From: Pantanalinema sp. GBBB05
GTDB lineage: Bacteria > Cyanobacteriota > Cyanobacteriia > Leptolyngbyales > Leptolyngbyaceae
Assembly: GCA_016743235.1 (NCBI GenBank)
Contig: VRZD01000045.1
Span: 1-54,545, forward strand
DNA length: 54,545 bases
Direction of reading: 5' to 3'
The notes under the pieces are model-generated. The model was not told the origin of the DNA. It worked only from the letters and a program-made list of their open reading frames with translations, and did not search any database. Position numbers and translations under genes: made by a program. This document shows, piece by piece, positions 44,926 through 53,075 of the stretch (position 1 is the first letter of the stretch; the number at the start of each line of letters is the position of its first letter).

Positions 44926-45804
44926 ATGCCCAAACTTATCATCGATGATGAGGCGAGGAACTTGCTTCTTTCTAAAGTTGCAGGACAGCCCATTTATAGT
45001 AGTTCGGAGGGGCAATTTATTTCTCCGGGATTAATCGATATCGTAGATTTAAACAATGTCGGAAGTAAATGGCAACCGGGAGATACAAGGACTACCTTGT
45101 TAGTTCTCGGTGGGGAAGCATGTCATGAATTACTTTTTCAAGCAGAGCGTTTCATAGAAGAAGCTCATCGGAAAAGGACAATCAAAAACATGACTGTACC
45201 TTTATGCTCACTGATGGATCAAGTCCATAAATTAATGCGTTCCCTAACCGATGAGGAGTCAATTAAGACCCGTGAAACGTGGCCCAATTCTGATCAAGAC
45301 AGTTACAAAATCATTGGGAGGCAATTTAGGAAGAAACGTTTTGATGGACCTGTTCGAAAAAATCGCCATTTGCTTGGAGCACATCTTAACCAAGATGCTA
45401 TTCACGATCCAAAAGCTCAACTTTGTCTAGATGACTTTTTCTCAGCACTTGGCGATTCGCTGATTTTGTTCAACTTAGTAATAAACCACCCTAAAGCATT
45501 TTCATGGATTCGCTGGCTTGGTTCATCTCAGAATGCAGACTTTGAAGTAGTGGAAACACTGTTTGAGTATCCACTCTGTGTACGATGGGTCACAGATAAG
45601 GAAGGTAAAGCTGTTGATGTTGGATTTTTCCAACTTGCAGAAGATCCTCGGTGGAAAATCCAAGAATATGGAACTCAGACCATAGATATGTACAACACTC
45701 TTGTAAAGGCTACTGGATCGCAAGTCCCAACAATTTGGTCTGCTCCCAGTGTTGAGATGAAAATAGCGGAGCAACAGAAATGCACCGTAACAGCATCTAG
45801 CTAG
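44926..45804 (+). CDS. Unrecognised protein in accessory stretch
   Basis: This 292-residue protein from ATG 44926 (MPKLIIDDEARN) matches no family I know. The sequence is mixed alpha/beta, soluble and without signal peptide. Notable elements are P-G-D-T-R-T-T-L-L-V-L-G-G-E-A-C-H-E near 45, a basic cluster R-R-K/R-F-R-K-K-R-F-D-G-P-V-R-K-N-R-H near 145 and L-D-D-F-F-S-A-L-G-D-S-L-I near 175. A GTG at 44902 would add eight residues. Neighbours (HNH endonuclease, TA pair) suggest an accessory or defence role, but that is only context. Confidence 0.6.
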   Translation: MPKLIIDDEARNLLLSKVAGQPIYSSSEGQFISPGLIDIVDLNNVGSKWQPGDTRTTLLVLGGEACHELLFQAERFIEEAHRKRTIKNMTVPLCSLMDQVHKLMRSLTDEESIKTRETWPNSDQDSYKIIGRQFRKKRFDGPVRKNRHLLGAHLNQDAIHDPKAQLCLDDFFSALGDSLILFNLVINHPKAFSWIRWLGSSQNADFEVVETLFEYPLCVRWVTDKEGKAVDVGFFQLAEDPRWKIQEYGTQTIDMYNTLVKATGSQVPTIWSAPSVEMKIAEQQKCTVTASS

Positions 45805-45993
45805 TACGATCGCTAATCTTGTAAATTAGATTGAGCGCTATTTACTCGGAGTTTGTTAACTGTTGGGTACCGCGAAACCAAATAGAATGAAGTGAAATCG
45901 CCCTACATTAGCACTATTCATAAACTCAGTGCTCGCTGCTGATAGTTACATCAAAAAAGCGCGATCGCCCTTCCACTCAAATCCCCTAAAAGA

Positions 45994-46947
45994 TCACGAA
46001 GCAATCTGCCAATAGTTACGATGCCATTGCAGAGCATCGATTCTTGGTTGATACTCCAGTTGCGTTGGCATTAAAATTCGTTCTCCATGAAACTCTCGGA
46101 TTGACTTTGTATCCACTGGAGTTTCTTCATAGAAGCGATCGTCAGGTACAACAATTCTGTAGGTGTCATCGATGCTAAACCAACCGTGGTCAAATGCCCA
46201 ATGGTGGTTTTTGCAGAGGGAGATACCATTATCAAAGCGATCGTCCCGAAATTCAGAAAACGGCTTGATATGGGCACCGTCTACAATATTCTGATTATCT
46301 TGACTAATCACTTTCAGCTTACAGAACACACAACGCTGTTCATAAAGAGAGACAACGACTCTTCTAAACGCCGCATTTCTAATAAATATTTTTTCTTCAT
46401 TCTTTAAATCTTCTACTTTATAGACGGCTCCCCCTTGGGCAGCAAGCTGATGCTGAACAGTTTCAAATTCATCAATTTCATAGAGTTTCTGAAGCTGAAT
46501 TTCTTGATGGGGAAACCAGGTTTGCATCAAGATACTGGCGAATTGGAGTCGGGCAGCAGGAGATTGTAGTAGCTCAAATAGTTCACGATCGGTATAGGCA
46601 AATCTCACCGCATTTCGCAGCGCTGATAAGCTGGGTTTGATCGAGGTCAGGCTGCCCTCATAGCTCAGATTAGGAGCCAAGTGCCAAAATTTATCGCCTG
46701 TTAAATGAAAGAACGGCAGCGCAATATTAGACTGATGAGGGGTTGTGACTAAATTAGACCAGTATTTCAAGAACGTGGCGATTAACTCTGGAGAAAGATA
46801 GATCTGATTAGTCTGAATCTTCCCCTGTTGAATCAGTTCGATCACCGCTAGTAAGAGGATCGGCTTGTGTGGAGCATTCACTCCATGATTGCGGTTAACG
46901 TTGAGCTTGGTGAACTTTCTAGCGTAGTAATTCAGGTCTTTTGGCAT
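45994..46947 (-). CDS. HNH endonuclease domain protein
   Basis: The protein has 317 residues. An N-terminal helical domain of about 170 residues (H-K-P-I-L-L-L-A-V-I-E-L-I-Q-Q-G) is the type seen in HNH-containing restriction-like proteins. The HNH fold has C-V-F-C, the catalytic D-G-A-H-I-K-P, then F-D-N-G-I-S-L-C-K-N-H-H-W-A-F-D. The structural zinc pair C-x2-C and the H-x-x-x motif are complete, so nuclease activity is plausible. It could be a stand-alone modification-dependent restriction enzyme; no methyltransferase is nearby. Confidence 0.85.
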   Translation of the reverse strand: MPKDLNYYARKFTKLNVNRNHGVNAPHKPILLLAVIELIQQGKIQTNQIYLSPELIATFLKYWSNLVTTPHQSNIALPFFHLTGDKFWHLAPNLSYEGSLTSIKPSLSALRNAVRFAYTDRELFELLQSPAARLQFASILMQTWFPHQEIQLQKLYEIDEFETVQHQLAAQGGAVYKVEDLKNEEKIFIRNAAFRRVVVSLYEQRCVFCKLKVISQDNQNIVDGAHIKPFSEFRDDRFDNGISLCKNHHWAFDHGWFSIDDTYRIVVPDDRFYEETPVDTKSIREFHGERILMPTQLEYQPRIDALQWHRNYWQIAS

Positions 46948-47057
46948 CACTTATAGTTAAGTTCCTCACCCTATCTCCAAAATATCAGAGCAATCTTTAA
47001 ATCTATCAGCTTGTTAGAGGATACTTTAAAAGTCCGATTAGCTGTAGTAAATCGTAC

Positions 47058-47154
47058 AGATCCCCCTAAATCCCCACGCTGACGCGCCGCTACGCTAGAA
47101 AAAAGGGGGACTATAATCTTATTTCCCCCTTTTTAAGGGGGCTAGGGGGGATCC
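47058..47154. repeat. MITE-like palindromic repeat
   Basis: The outer ends GATCCCCCTA and TAGGGGGGATC are inverted near-copies, and an inner pair AAAAAGGGGG (47100-47109) / CCCCCTTTTT (47125-47134) forms a hairpin. A GC-rich block at about 47076-47097 seems inserted in the left arm. Such GATCCCCCTA elements recur in many cyanobacterial genomes. No transposase is encoded. Confidence 0.75.
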
Positions 47155-47155
47155 C

Positions 47156-47187
47156 GGAGTGAGCAATAAAAGGAGTGAGCAATAAAA
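47156..47187. repeat. Exact 16-bp tandem duplication
   Basis: GGAGTGAGCAATAAAA occurs twice in direct succession (47156-47171 and 47172-47187), beside the palindromic repeat. It may mark insertion or slippage. Confidence 0.9.
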
Positions 47188-47456
47188 ACAGAGCAAACCC
47201 TTTAAAACACCCTCTTAGATTTCTTTAACCAAGTGTCCACCCAAAAAATCCTCCTCATGAATTGGATGACTTTTTCAAGGTGAACGTTGGCAAAAAGAGG
47301 CTTGAACCGGCGGCAAAGGTTTGGCTTAAATCACCAGATTGACCCAAATGTTCTAAGTTTTTATTTGTGGGAATTATATAAGGTAGTTGGCTCATGTGTG
47401 GCTTAAGGGTGCAGCACATCGTAGCCGTTTATCCTCTACCCTTGGAGAATCAACCC

Positions 47457-47963
47457 ATGCCCTACCAATCGATTAGTGCGACGCTGACCAATGAGAAATT
47501 GCAGGAAATTAAGTTCGCGATCGCAACGATTCAGAACAGTATGCCATTTCTGGTTAGCCTGACTCCTGATGAACGACGCAAGCGATTTAAGATGGGAGAT
47601 AAAAGTCTGGCCTTTGTTAGCAATAGTGTGACAGTGACCCAAAACAATCGGGAGATTGTGCCTGCTAGTTTCGATATTGCCGAGTTTACCAAGGACTATC
47701 AACTGACAGTCGTTTTATCGGAGGTTTTGGGATTGCTGGAACAGTTGACAGAACAGGTTGATGACACATTAATGGCGGTAGGGAGTGAGTCAATTACCAG
47801 CAGTCTACTGATTTACGACTATGTGAAAACCGCTGCGAGACATAAGCCAGGGCTCAAGAGTGTGGCAGACCAATTAGGAGAGCGGTTTAAGGCAATGGGA
47901 AATCGACGACCTAAAACCGAAAAGATGGCTGAGGTGAGCAATAGCGGCTCGGTAGGAGCGTAG
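47457..47963 (+). CDS. Small conserved hypothetical protein
   Basis: This 168-residue protein starts MPYQSISATLTNEKLQEI. It has S-L-T-P-D-E-R-R-K-R-F-K-M-G-D-K-S-L-A-F-V and S-L-L-I-Y-D-Y-V-K-T-A-A-R-H-K-P-G-L. I recall this type of protein as a widespread hypothetical in cyanobacteria and other bacteria with no assigned function. It is soluble and mostly helical. ATG 47457 follows GGAG, which favours it over the upstream TTG/GTG at 47394. Confidence 0.75.
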   Translation: MPYQSISATLTNEKLQEIKFAIATIQNSMPFLVSLTPDERRKRFKMGDKSLAFVSNSVTVTQNNREIVPASFDIAEFTKDYQLTVVLSEVLGLLEQLTEQVDDTLMAVGSESITSSLLIYDYVKTAARHKPGLKSVADQLGERFKAMGNRRPKTEKMAEVSNSGSVGA

Positions 47964-48053
47964 TATCCGGTCAACCAATGATGCAAAATTCTCAGCCCTT
48001 GGGCACGAGATCACGCCCTGACATAGAGGCTCTGGAATATCAATAGCCTCAAT

Positions 48054-48201
48054 GAGTTCTTGAGGTGGCTTGAGCGAGTTCAGAAACAACTCGACCAAGT
48101 TCAGAGATGACTGGAGTAAGTTGCGAGACTACTCAACTAGCCTCAAAGACTACTCAACTAGCTTCAAAGACTGCTTGACTAGGTAAAGAACCGGACTGAG
48201 C
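48054..48201. repeat. 21-bp minisatellite with heptad-like coding phase
   Basis: After a 22-base leading unit (48054-48075), six units of exactly 21 bases follow: 48076, 48097, 48118, 48139, 48160 and 48181. Units 4 and 5 differ little, and the outer units are more diverged. Because 21 bases is seven codons, one frame reads an L-L-N-stop-x-Q-R pattern with stops in the same heptad position, while a second reads about 38 codons without a stop. No CRISPR structure. Confidence 0.8.
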
Positions 48202-48344
48202 AGTCTTTTTGATGGCTGGACTAAACTTTAATCTGACTGATTCAGATGATTCGATCGCTCATCTAGGCTCTAATTCTGCTGATTCAAGCATAAAGCCGAC
48301 TCAACTAATAAGTTGATGGTTATAAATAAATATGGGTTTTCATA

Positions 48345-48415
48345 GGATGGGTTAGCGATAGCGTAACCCATGCTGTCAAACGATTTGATGCATTACGGCT
48401 ACGCCTAACACATCC
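48345..48415. repeat. Double-hairpin palindromic repeat
   Basis: The ends GGATGGGTTAG and CTAACACATCC are inverted near-copies. Inside lie a first palindrome ATGGGTTA...TAACCCAT (48347-48371) and a second GATG...CATC (48387-48414). It resembles REP-like extragenic elements common in cyanobacteria and has no coding role. Confidence 0.7.
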
Positions 48416-48424
48416 CGAGCATGT

Positions 48425-48523
48425 GAACTACAACTTCAGGAAATCGAACTGGACAGTGATGCTCTGTTTAACTGTTTCACCCAGTTATCTGAAGCCGATC
48501 AACGGTGCATTCTCACAGGCTGA
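48425..48523 (+). pseudogene. Possible gene remnant
   Basis: The 32 codons from 48425 read E-L-Q-L-Q-E-I-E-L-D-S-D-A-L-F-N-C-F and Q-L-S-E-A-D-Q-R-C, ending in TGA 48521. The residue pattern looks like real protein, but no start codon exists: the double-hairpin repeat lies immediately upstream. It could be the scar of a gene interrupted by that repeat. Weak evidence. Confidence 0.3.
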
Positions 48524-48687
48524 ACGAGCGATCGCGAAAGTTCGTTTTGGCAACGAACCACGGTGTCATAAATCAATCCAGGCAACTCTCATCAGCAATC
48601 TGGCACTTCAAGGTATAAACAAGTTCGTAGCCAACAAAAGTTTGGCTAAAGTCACATGAAGGAATGCAATTACCTTAATCAGGGAGT

Positions 48688-49509
48688 CTATGTTCCCATC
48701 AAATAGGCTTCTGCTTCCGCTTGGAGTAGCTTGCCCTCTGGAGGGTAGCGTTTTTGGTAGTCCGACTCAAGATAAAGATACTCACAGTTAACGTGAGTAA
48801 ATTGCGTCTGGTGCTGTAATCTCCACTCAGAGATGCAAGCTCCTGTAAGTGTTGCAAAGCAAAAATCAGTGTCTTGCACCAATGCTTGACTTAAATTAGC
48901 ATCTATTAAGTTAGCGTTTCTAAATGAAGTTCCATAACTATGATGAATCGATTCAGTCACCCATTTAAAGATTCGCCGCGTCACGATCGCAGACATCACC
49001 GTTATCACTAATAAAAATAAACCTTGCGCACCAGAACCATCCCAAAAACTAGAGAAGCAAATAATCGCCAGCAAAATTGTAAATGCAGCCATAATCTGAA
49101 AACAGGTGGCAACAGCAGCGAACCCTAACAACCTTATCGTTTGAGGAAAGCGTTGAGTCAGATAATCCCGCAACAGCAGCTCCAAGAAGAACACTAACAG
49201 TGGTAACCCAACCATCAAGAAGTTAGATCCTTGATCAAGGCGATTGCCAAACAGGGTTAAGGGGATTTGCACGACCAAGAAACTTAAGCCCACGATCGTG
49301 GCAGGAGCAAACACAGCCATGACCAGCAATCGATTGGTTTGCCGCTGACTCTGCCCTGTTTGCACTCCAGTCAAGTTAGCTCCAACTAAGGTAGCTCCTG
49401 AAAAATCACAACCCCGCAAATCCGCACCGTGAAAATCTGCCCCCGTCAGATCTAGTCCCTTAAAGGAGTAATTTTGGATGTTTTGATTCGCATAATTCCG
49501 GTGAGTCAT
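48688..49509 (-). CDS. Pentapeptide-repeat membrane protein
   Basis: This 273-residue protein has N-terminal pentapeptide repeats at about 10-48 (L-T-G-A-D-F-H-G-A-D-L-R-G-C-D-F and so on). About four membrane helices follow (60-85, 95-115, 125-155 and 160-180), then further repeats at about 195-230 (N-A-N-L-I-D-A-N-L-S-Q-A-L). The repeats form a right-handed beta helix split by the membrane segment. Roles for such proteins are mostly unknown. Confidence 0.88.
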   Translation of the reverse strand: MTHRNYANQNIQNYSFKGLDLTGADFHGADLRGCDFSGATLVGANLTGVQTGQSQRQTNRLLVMAVFAPATIVGLSFLVVQIPLTLFGNRLDQGSNFLMVGLPLLVFFLELLLRDYLTQRFPQTIRLLGFAAVATCFQIMAAFTILLAIICFSSFWDGSGAQGLFLLVITVMSAIVTRRIFKWVTESIHHSYGTSFRNANLIDANLSQALVQDTDFCFATLTGACISEWRLQHQTQFTHVNCEYLYLESDYQKRYPPEGKLLQAEAEAYLMGT

Positions 49510-49664
49510 GGCAAGGGCTGAGCAGATATCATGTCCTGCTTCACTCTACTCGCAGTAGTTTCCTAAAGCACACATCGTGTTTAACTGATCTTGTTCGCTC
49601 AGTAGTGATTTCAGGATTGCGATCGTGATCGGTACAACACATGTATGCTCTTTAGCAATAACTG

Positions 49665-50444
49665 CTACTCAGCAGGCGTCACCATAATTGTGCCCTGACA
49701 GGTTAGTTGGCTTGGATCTAACCGCAACGTTTGTAGATTCACTTCTGAACCTAATGAAATCGTGAAACCATGCAGAGCATCCAGAGGTTGAACGTGACCA
49801 TTCTCAAACCACTGCGGTCGCTCGAATTTAAGTAAATTGCCCTGCTCGACCTGCAACCCCGTTTGAATAGCGATCGCGATACTGCGAGTAGCCGTGACCA
49901 CATCCGCACTCAGCATTAGTTGGTTAGCTGCCAAGGTAATCTGGGCATGCTCCAATCGCAAGGCAGTCGGTGAATACGCGGCTAACTCTTGCATCGCTGG
50001 AATATCAGCTTTGAGCAAATTGAGCAATAATTCCAAAACCGCATTCGCCAGCAATGGAGCTTGCAACGAGGCATTGAGATCGGCTTCCGAAAGCTGCACT
50101 TTTGCATTCACCGGAAACGTTGTTAGTAACCGAAACGCTTTGCCACGTAACACTTGCCGCAGATTAGTCTGAATACCTGTTCCTACAACACTGACCTGGC
50201 TGAAATGTAAGCCCTGATAAATCGCCCGGCAGGCAGAGGCAGTAACCTGCTGAATTTCACCTGAAAAGATCTGTCGATCGCTAGCCGTAATCGTCAACTG
50301 TAAATCGTCTACATGGTCAAGCTGGGATTTCAGCCACAACCGAATTGCTGGAGTCAACACACTACTAATGATGCGGCTCGGCTTCGCTGGATTTGGGCGA
50401 TCGGTCTGCTCATCTTCGGAGCCACTCTCAAGATTGACACGCAT
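49665..50444 (-). CDS. DUF2993 protein
   Basis: This 259-residue protein matches DUF2993: an early L-T-P-A-I-R-L-W-L, I-F-S-G-E-I-Q-Q-V-T-A-S-A-C-R-A-I-Y-Q-G-L-H-F and L-S-E-A-D-L-N-A-S-L-Q-A-P-L-L. The family includes the mycobacterial lipoprotein LmeA and many cyanobacterial proteins of unknown function; a lipid-binding-like fold is assumed. No lipobox or signal peptide is seen here. Confidence 0.85.
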   Translation of the reverse strand: MRVNLESGSEDEQTDRPNPAKPSRIISSVLTPAIRLWLKSQLDHVDDLQLTITASDRQIFSGEIQQVTASACRAIYQGLHFSQVSVVGTGIQTNLRQVLRGKAFRLLTTFPVNAKVQLSEADLNASLQAPLLANAVLELLLNLLKADIPAMQELAAYSPTALRLEHAQITLAANQLMLSADVVTATRSIAIAIQTGLQVEQGNLLKFERPQWFENGHVQPLDALHGFTISLGSEVNLQTLRLDPSQLTCQGTIMVTPAE

Positions 50445-50576
50445 AACCGTTCTAGCTCTCTCACGATCGGGACAAATTAAGCCTGAGTATAACGGTTGGT
50501 TTGCCTAAACCGGCAGATCAGGCACCGCTGACCTCAGGCTAGACAGGAAATTCAGTACTTTCCTAAGCTTTTTTAT

Positions 50577-50667
50577 GTCATTAGGCGTCATTAGGCTTTC
50601 AATGGCACTCAAGGCGGGGATCAAAATTGTAACAATTAGTAAATGTTTTAGACTGATTTTGATCCCC
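50577..50667. promoter_or_regulatory. Tandem and inverted repeats upstream of the DUF4912 gene
   Basis: A tandem GTCATTAGGC (50577-50586 and 50587-50596) is followed by perfect 12-bp inverted arms GGGGATCAAAAT (50616-50627) and ATTTTGATCCCC (50656-50667) around 28 bases. A further GTCAT/ATGAC pair lies at 50681-50696. They occupy the 441-base gap between two divergent genes and could be operator sites; no -35/-10 pair is clear. Confidence 0.45.
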
Positions 50668-50885
50668 AACCATGAGTTTTGTCATTAAATCATGACATGT
50701 TGATCCCAGACATCCCAATTAATTCGTGAAAACCCTGCAAGATCATAGGTTTACGATCTTGACCATTCAGCAGGTTTCCTGCAACATAAACTTAACAAAC
50801 AGCTCCTTACGATCCCAAACCCCGTTAATACAGCATCTGGTTCGCTGGCTCACCGCTAAACCTTCCCTGGAGAAAGATCACGCTC

Positions 50886-52910
50886 ATGTCAAAGGAACGT
50901 CCCCCGTTAGAAGAAATGACCCTACGCCAGTTGCGTCGGGTGGCGAGTGAATGTGGAGTTTCTCGCTACAGCCGGATGCGTAAAGACCAACTGCTCGCAG
51001 CTATTCAAACGATTCAAGCAGCTCAAGGAACTCAAGGAACTCAAGGAACTCAAGGAATTCAGCCTGTAGAGGCGCCAATGGCAGCACCCACTGCCCATTT
51101 AGAGCTGCCACCTCAGGAAGAGGTCGAAGCGGCCAAGTTTGATGTCGGTCAGGACGATCGCACGGGTGGAGATCTCGCTGCTGTTGACGAAGGCTTGGCG
51201 GATTTACCCGTTGGGTATGGTGAGAGCCAGATTGTGCTGCTGCCCCGTGATCCACAGTGGGCATATGCTTACTGGGATATTCCTAATGACCAGAAAGAAG
51301 AATTACGCCGTCAAGGTGGACAACAACTGGCCCTACGGATCTATGACGTCACAGATATGGATTTGGGCTACCAAAGTCCCCATAGTATTCAGGAATATCC
51401 CTGTGATGAATTGGCACGAGAATGGTATCTGCCTATTCCAGTTAGCGATCGAGATTATGTGATTGAGATCGGCTACCGTTGCGCTGATGGACGGTGGTTA
51501 GTTTTGGCACGTTCAGAAGTCGTGCGGATTCCGCCGATCTATCCCTCCGATTGGATTGAAGATTCGTTCTTGACGATCGCTTGGGAAGAAGAATTAGAGG
51601 GCAAGACCTTCCTAGAATTAGTACCTCCTAGTCGTCGGATGGCAGCCGTCGGTAATGCCATCTACGACCAAATCTTTAGCATGTCAGAGTCAGCCGAAGC
51701 CAAACGCATGGCAGGCTCTATCTTTGGCTCAATGCATCAAGTTCCTGCTGGGTCAGAACAACAGGTTGCAGGTTCGATCCAGCATGTGCCTGGTTCTGGT
51801 CAACAGGCTGTTAGTTCGTATGTCTTAGCTTCGGGTGCAGGCATGTGGGCAGGCGCACCCACTGAATCTGGTGTTGGAATGTCAGGGGTAGGCATGTCTG
51901 GATCTGGTATCTCAGAACGCATGTCGGGCGTCGGCATGTCCGGGGTCGGCATGTCAGAACGCATGTCGGGCATTGGTGTGACGATGTCTGGTGTAGGTTT
52001 AACAACATCCGGAGCTGCCATTTCAGAACGTATGTCTGGCGTCGGGATGTCGGGAGTCGGGATATCGGAACGCATGTCCGGTGTAGGACTCACCATGTCT
52101 GGGGTCGGCATGTCAGAACAGATGTCCGGCGTTGGTATGGGAATGTCCGGGATTGGCATGACTATGTCTGGTGCAGGCATCTCAGAACGCATGTCCGGGG
52201 TTGGCATGACCATGTCCGGCGCAGGCATCTCGGAACGCATGTCGGGCGTTGGTATGACCATGTCCGGGGTCGGTATGGGTATGTCTGGTGCAGGCATCTC
52301 GGAACGCATGTCCGGGGTTGGCATGACCATGTCGGGAGTCGGCATGGGGATGTCAGGGGTCGGCATGACCATGTCCGGCGCAGGCATCTCGGAACGCATG
52401 TCCGGGGTTGGCATGACTATGTCGGGAGTCGGCATGACTATGTCGGGAGTCGGCATGACCATGTCGGGGATAGGGATTCCTGGACTAACAATGTCTGGAG
52501 CTGGTTTAACAATGTCAGGCGTCGGCATGACTATGTCGGGAGTCGGCATGGGGATGTCAGGCGTTGGCATGACCATGTCCGGGGTGGGTATGTCCGGTGT
52601 CGGCTTCTCTGGCTCCCTGCCAGTCATTCGTCCCCGCCAATTCTGGTTAATTGCCGATGCCGAACTGATTGTCTATGGTGCAACTGAACCTGATGCCACT
52701 GTGACGATCGGTGGTCGTCCGGTGAAGCTCAATCCAGACGGCACATTCCGCTTCCAGATGTCATTCCAGGATGGTCTGATTGACTTCCCAATCATGGCAG
52801 TTGCCGTTGATGGAGAACAGACCCGCGAGATTCATATGAAGTTTGTTCGCGAAACACCTGCCCGCCGCACTAATACCAAAGAAGAAGCGGTACAGGAATG
52901 GCTAGAGTAA
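50886..52910 (+). CDS. DUF4912 protein with Rho-N-like domain and long Met-Ser-Gly repeat
   Basis: The 674-residue protein has an N-terminal Rho-N/SAP-like helical motif (M-T-L-R-Q-L-R-R-V-A-S-E-C-G-V-S, about 12-45). A (G-T-Q)n linker and a first DUF4912 domain at about 105-260 (V-L-L-P-R-D-P-Q-W-A-Y-A-Y-W-D-I-P) follow. About 326-576 form a low-complexity region with 32 M-S-G units in M-S-G-V-G-M-T heptads and M-S-G-A-G-I-S-E-R nonads. A short C-terminal beta domain (about 580-660, R-Q-F-W-L-I-A-D-A-E) ends it. ATG 50886 has GGAGAAAG nine bases upstream. The Rho-N motif suggests nucleic-acid binding; the repeat could drive condensation (inference). Function unknown. Confidence 0.85.
   Translation: MSKERPPLEEMTLRQLRRVASECGVSRYSRMRKDQLLAAIQTIQAAQGTQGTQGTQGIQPVEAPMAAPTAHLELPPQEEVEAAKFDVGQDDRTGGDLAAVDEGLADLPVGYGESQIVLLPRDPQWAYAYWDIPNDQKEELRRQGGQQLALRIYDVTDMDLGYQSPHSIQEYPCDELAREWYLPIPVSDRDYVIEIGYRCADGRWLVLARSEVVRIPPIYPSDWIEDSFLTIAWEEELEGKTFLELVPPSRRMAAVGNAIYDQIFSMSESAEAKRMAGSIFGSMHQVPAGSEQQVAGSIQHVPGSGQQAVSSYVLASGAGMWAGAPTESGVGMSGVGMSGSGISERMSGVGMSGVGMSERMSGIGVTMSGVGLTTSGAAISERMSGVGMSGVGISERMSGVGLTMSGVGMSEQMSGVGMGMSGIGMTMSGAGISERMSGVGMTMSGAGISERMSGVGMTMSGVGMGMSGAGISERMSGVGMTMSGVGMGMSGVGMTMSGAGISERMSGVGMTMSGVGMTMSGVGMTMSGIGIPGLTMSGAGLTMSGVGMTMSGVGMGMSGVGMTMSGVGMSGVGFSGSLPVIRPRQFWLIADAELIVYGATEPDATVTIGGRPVKLNPDGTFRFQMSFQDGLIDFPIMAVAVDGEQTREIHMKFVRETPARRTNTKEEAVQEWLE
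51022..51057 (+). repeat. Four exact 9-bp repeats in the DUF4912 gene
   Basis: CTCAAGGAA occurs four times in a row (51022, 51031, 51040 and 51049), encoding the G-T-Q linker repeats. Whole-codon slippage would vary linker length without frameshift. Confidence 0.9.
51865..52612 (+). repeat. Coding minisatellite of Met-Ser-Gly units
   Basis: Units built on ATGTCNGGNGTNGGN recur 32 times with 15-, 21- and 27-base spacing. Third positions vary freely (GGC/GGG/GGT/GGA; GTC/GTT/GTA), so the protein sequence, not the DNA, is under selection. Because all units keep codon phase, both strands stay open here. Confidence 0.9.
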
Positions 52911-52943
52911 CGCGATCGGTTTAGCGTTTCAATCCCCTTACCT

Positions 52944-52972
52944 CCCCTAGCTAGCCACTAGGGGACTTTTTT
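52944..52972 (+). terminator. Rho-independent terminator of the DUF4912 gene
   Basis: CCCCTAG (52944-52950) pairs with CTAGGGG (52958-52964), followed by A, C and six T residues. Confidence 0.88.
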
Positions 52973-52979
52973 ATGGTGA

Positions 52980-53075
52980 TTAACCACCTGCGGCAAACGT
53001 AGACATAATGGCAACTGACAACAGAATGCCTGGAGTCAACATTAAGATCAAAACGAGAAGATCATGCCAGTTCAT
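52980..53075 (-). CDS. 31-residue membrane mini-protein
   Basis: ATG 53075 has an AGGAG site seven bases upstream. The product is M-N-W-H-D-L-L-V-L-I-L-M-L-T-P-G-I-L-L-S followed by V-A-I-M-S-T-F-A-A-G-G: one membrane helix with a short polar N-terminus and Gly end. Size and form are those of small thylakoid complex subunits, and the M-N-W start faintly recalls Psb30/Ycf12, but the sequence does not match it or other small subunits that I remember. It is convergent with the DUF4912 gene. Confidence 0.6.
   Translation of the reverse strand: MNWHDLLVLILMLTPGILLSVAIMSTFAAGG

Noticed and set aside
48054..48201. CRISPR array
   Set aside because: Repeats are contiguous 21-mers without unique spacers and no cas gene is present.
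48423..48659. 78-codon plus-strand frame starting at GTG
   Set aside because: No good ribosome site and no recognisable protein; a different frame in the same DNA looks more protein-like.
43646..48687. Attachment site duplicate of the tRNA-Ala 3' end
   Set aside because: I found no second copy of the T-arm/acceptor sequence in the window.
51800..52627. Long minus-strand frame (275 codons) opposite the Met-Ser-Gly repeat, reading M-P-T-P-D-I repeats
   Set aside because: It is the forced complement of the codon-phased repeat; no ribosome site, domain or conserved context supports it.
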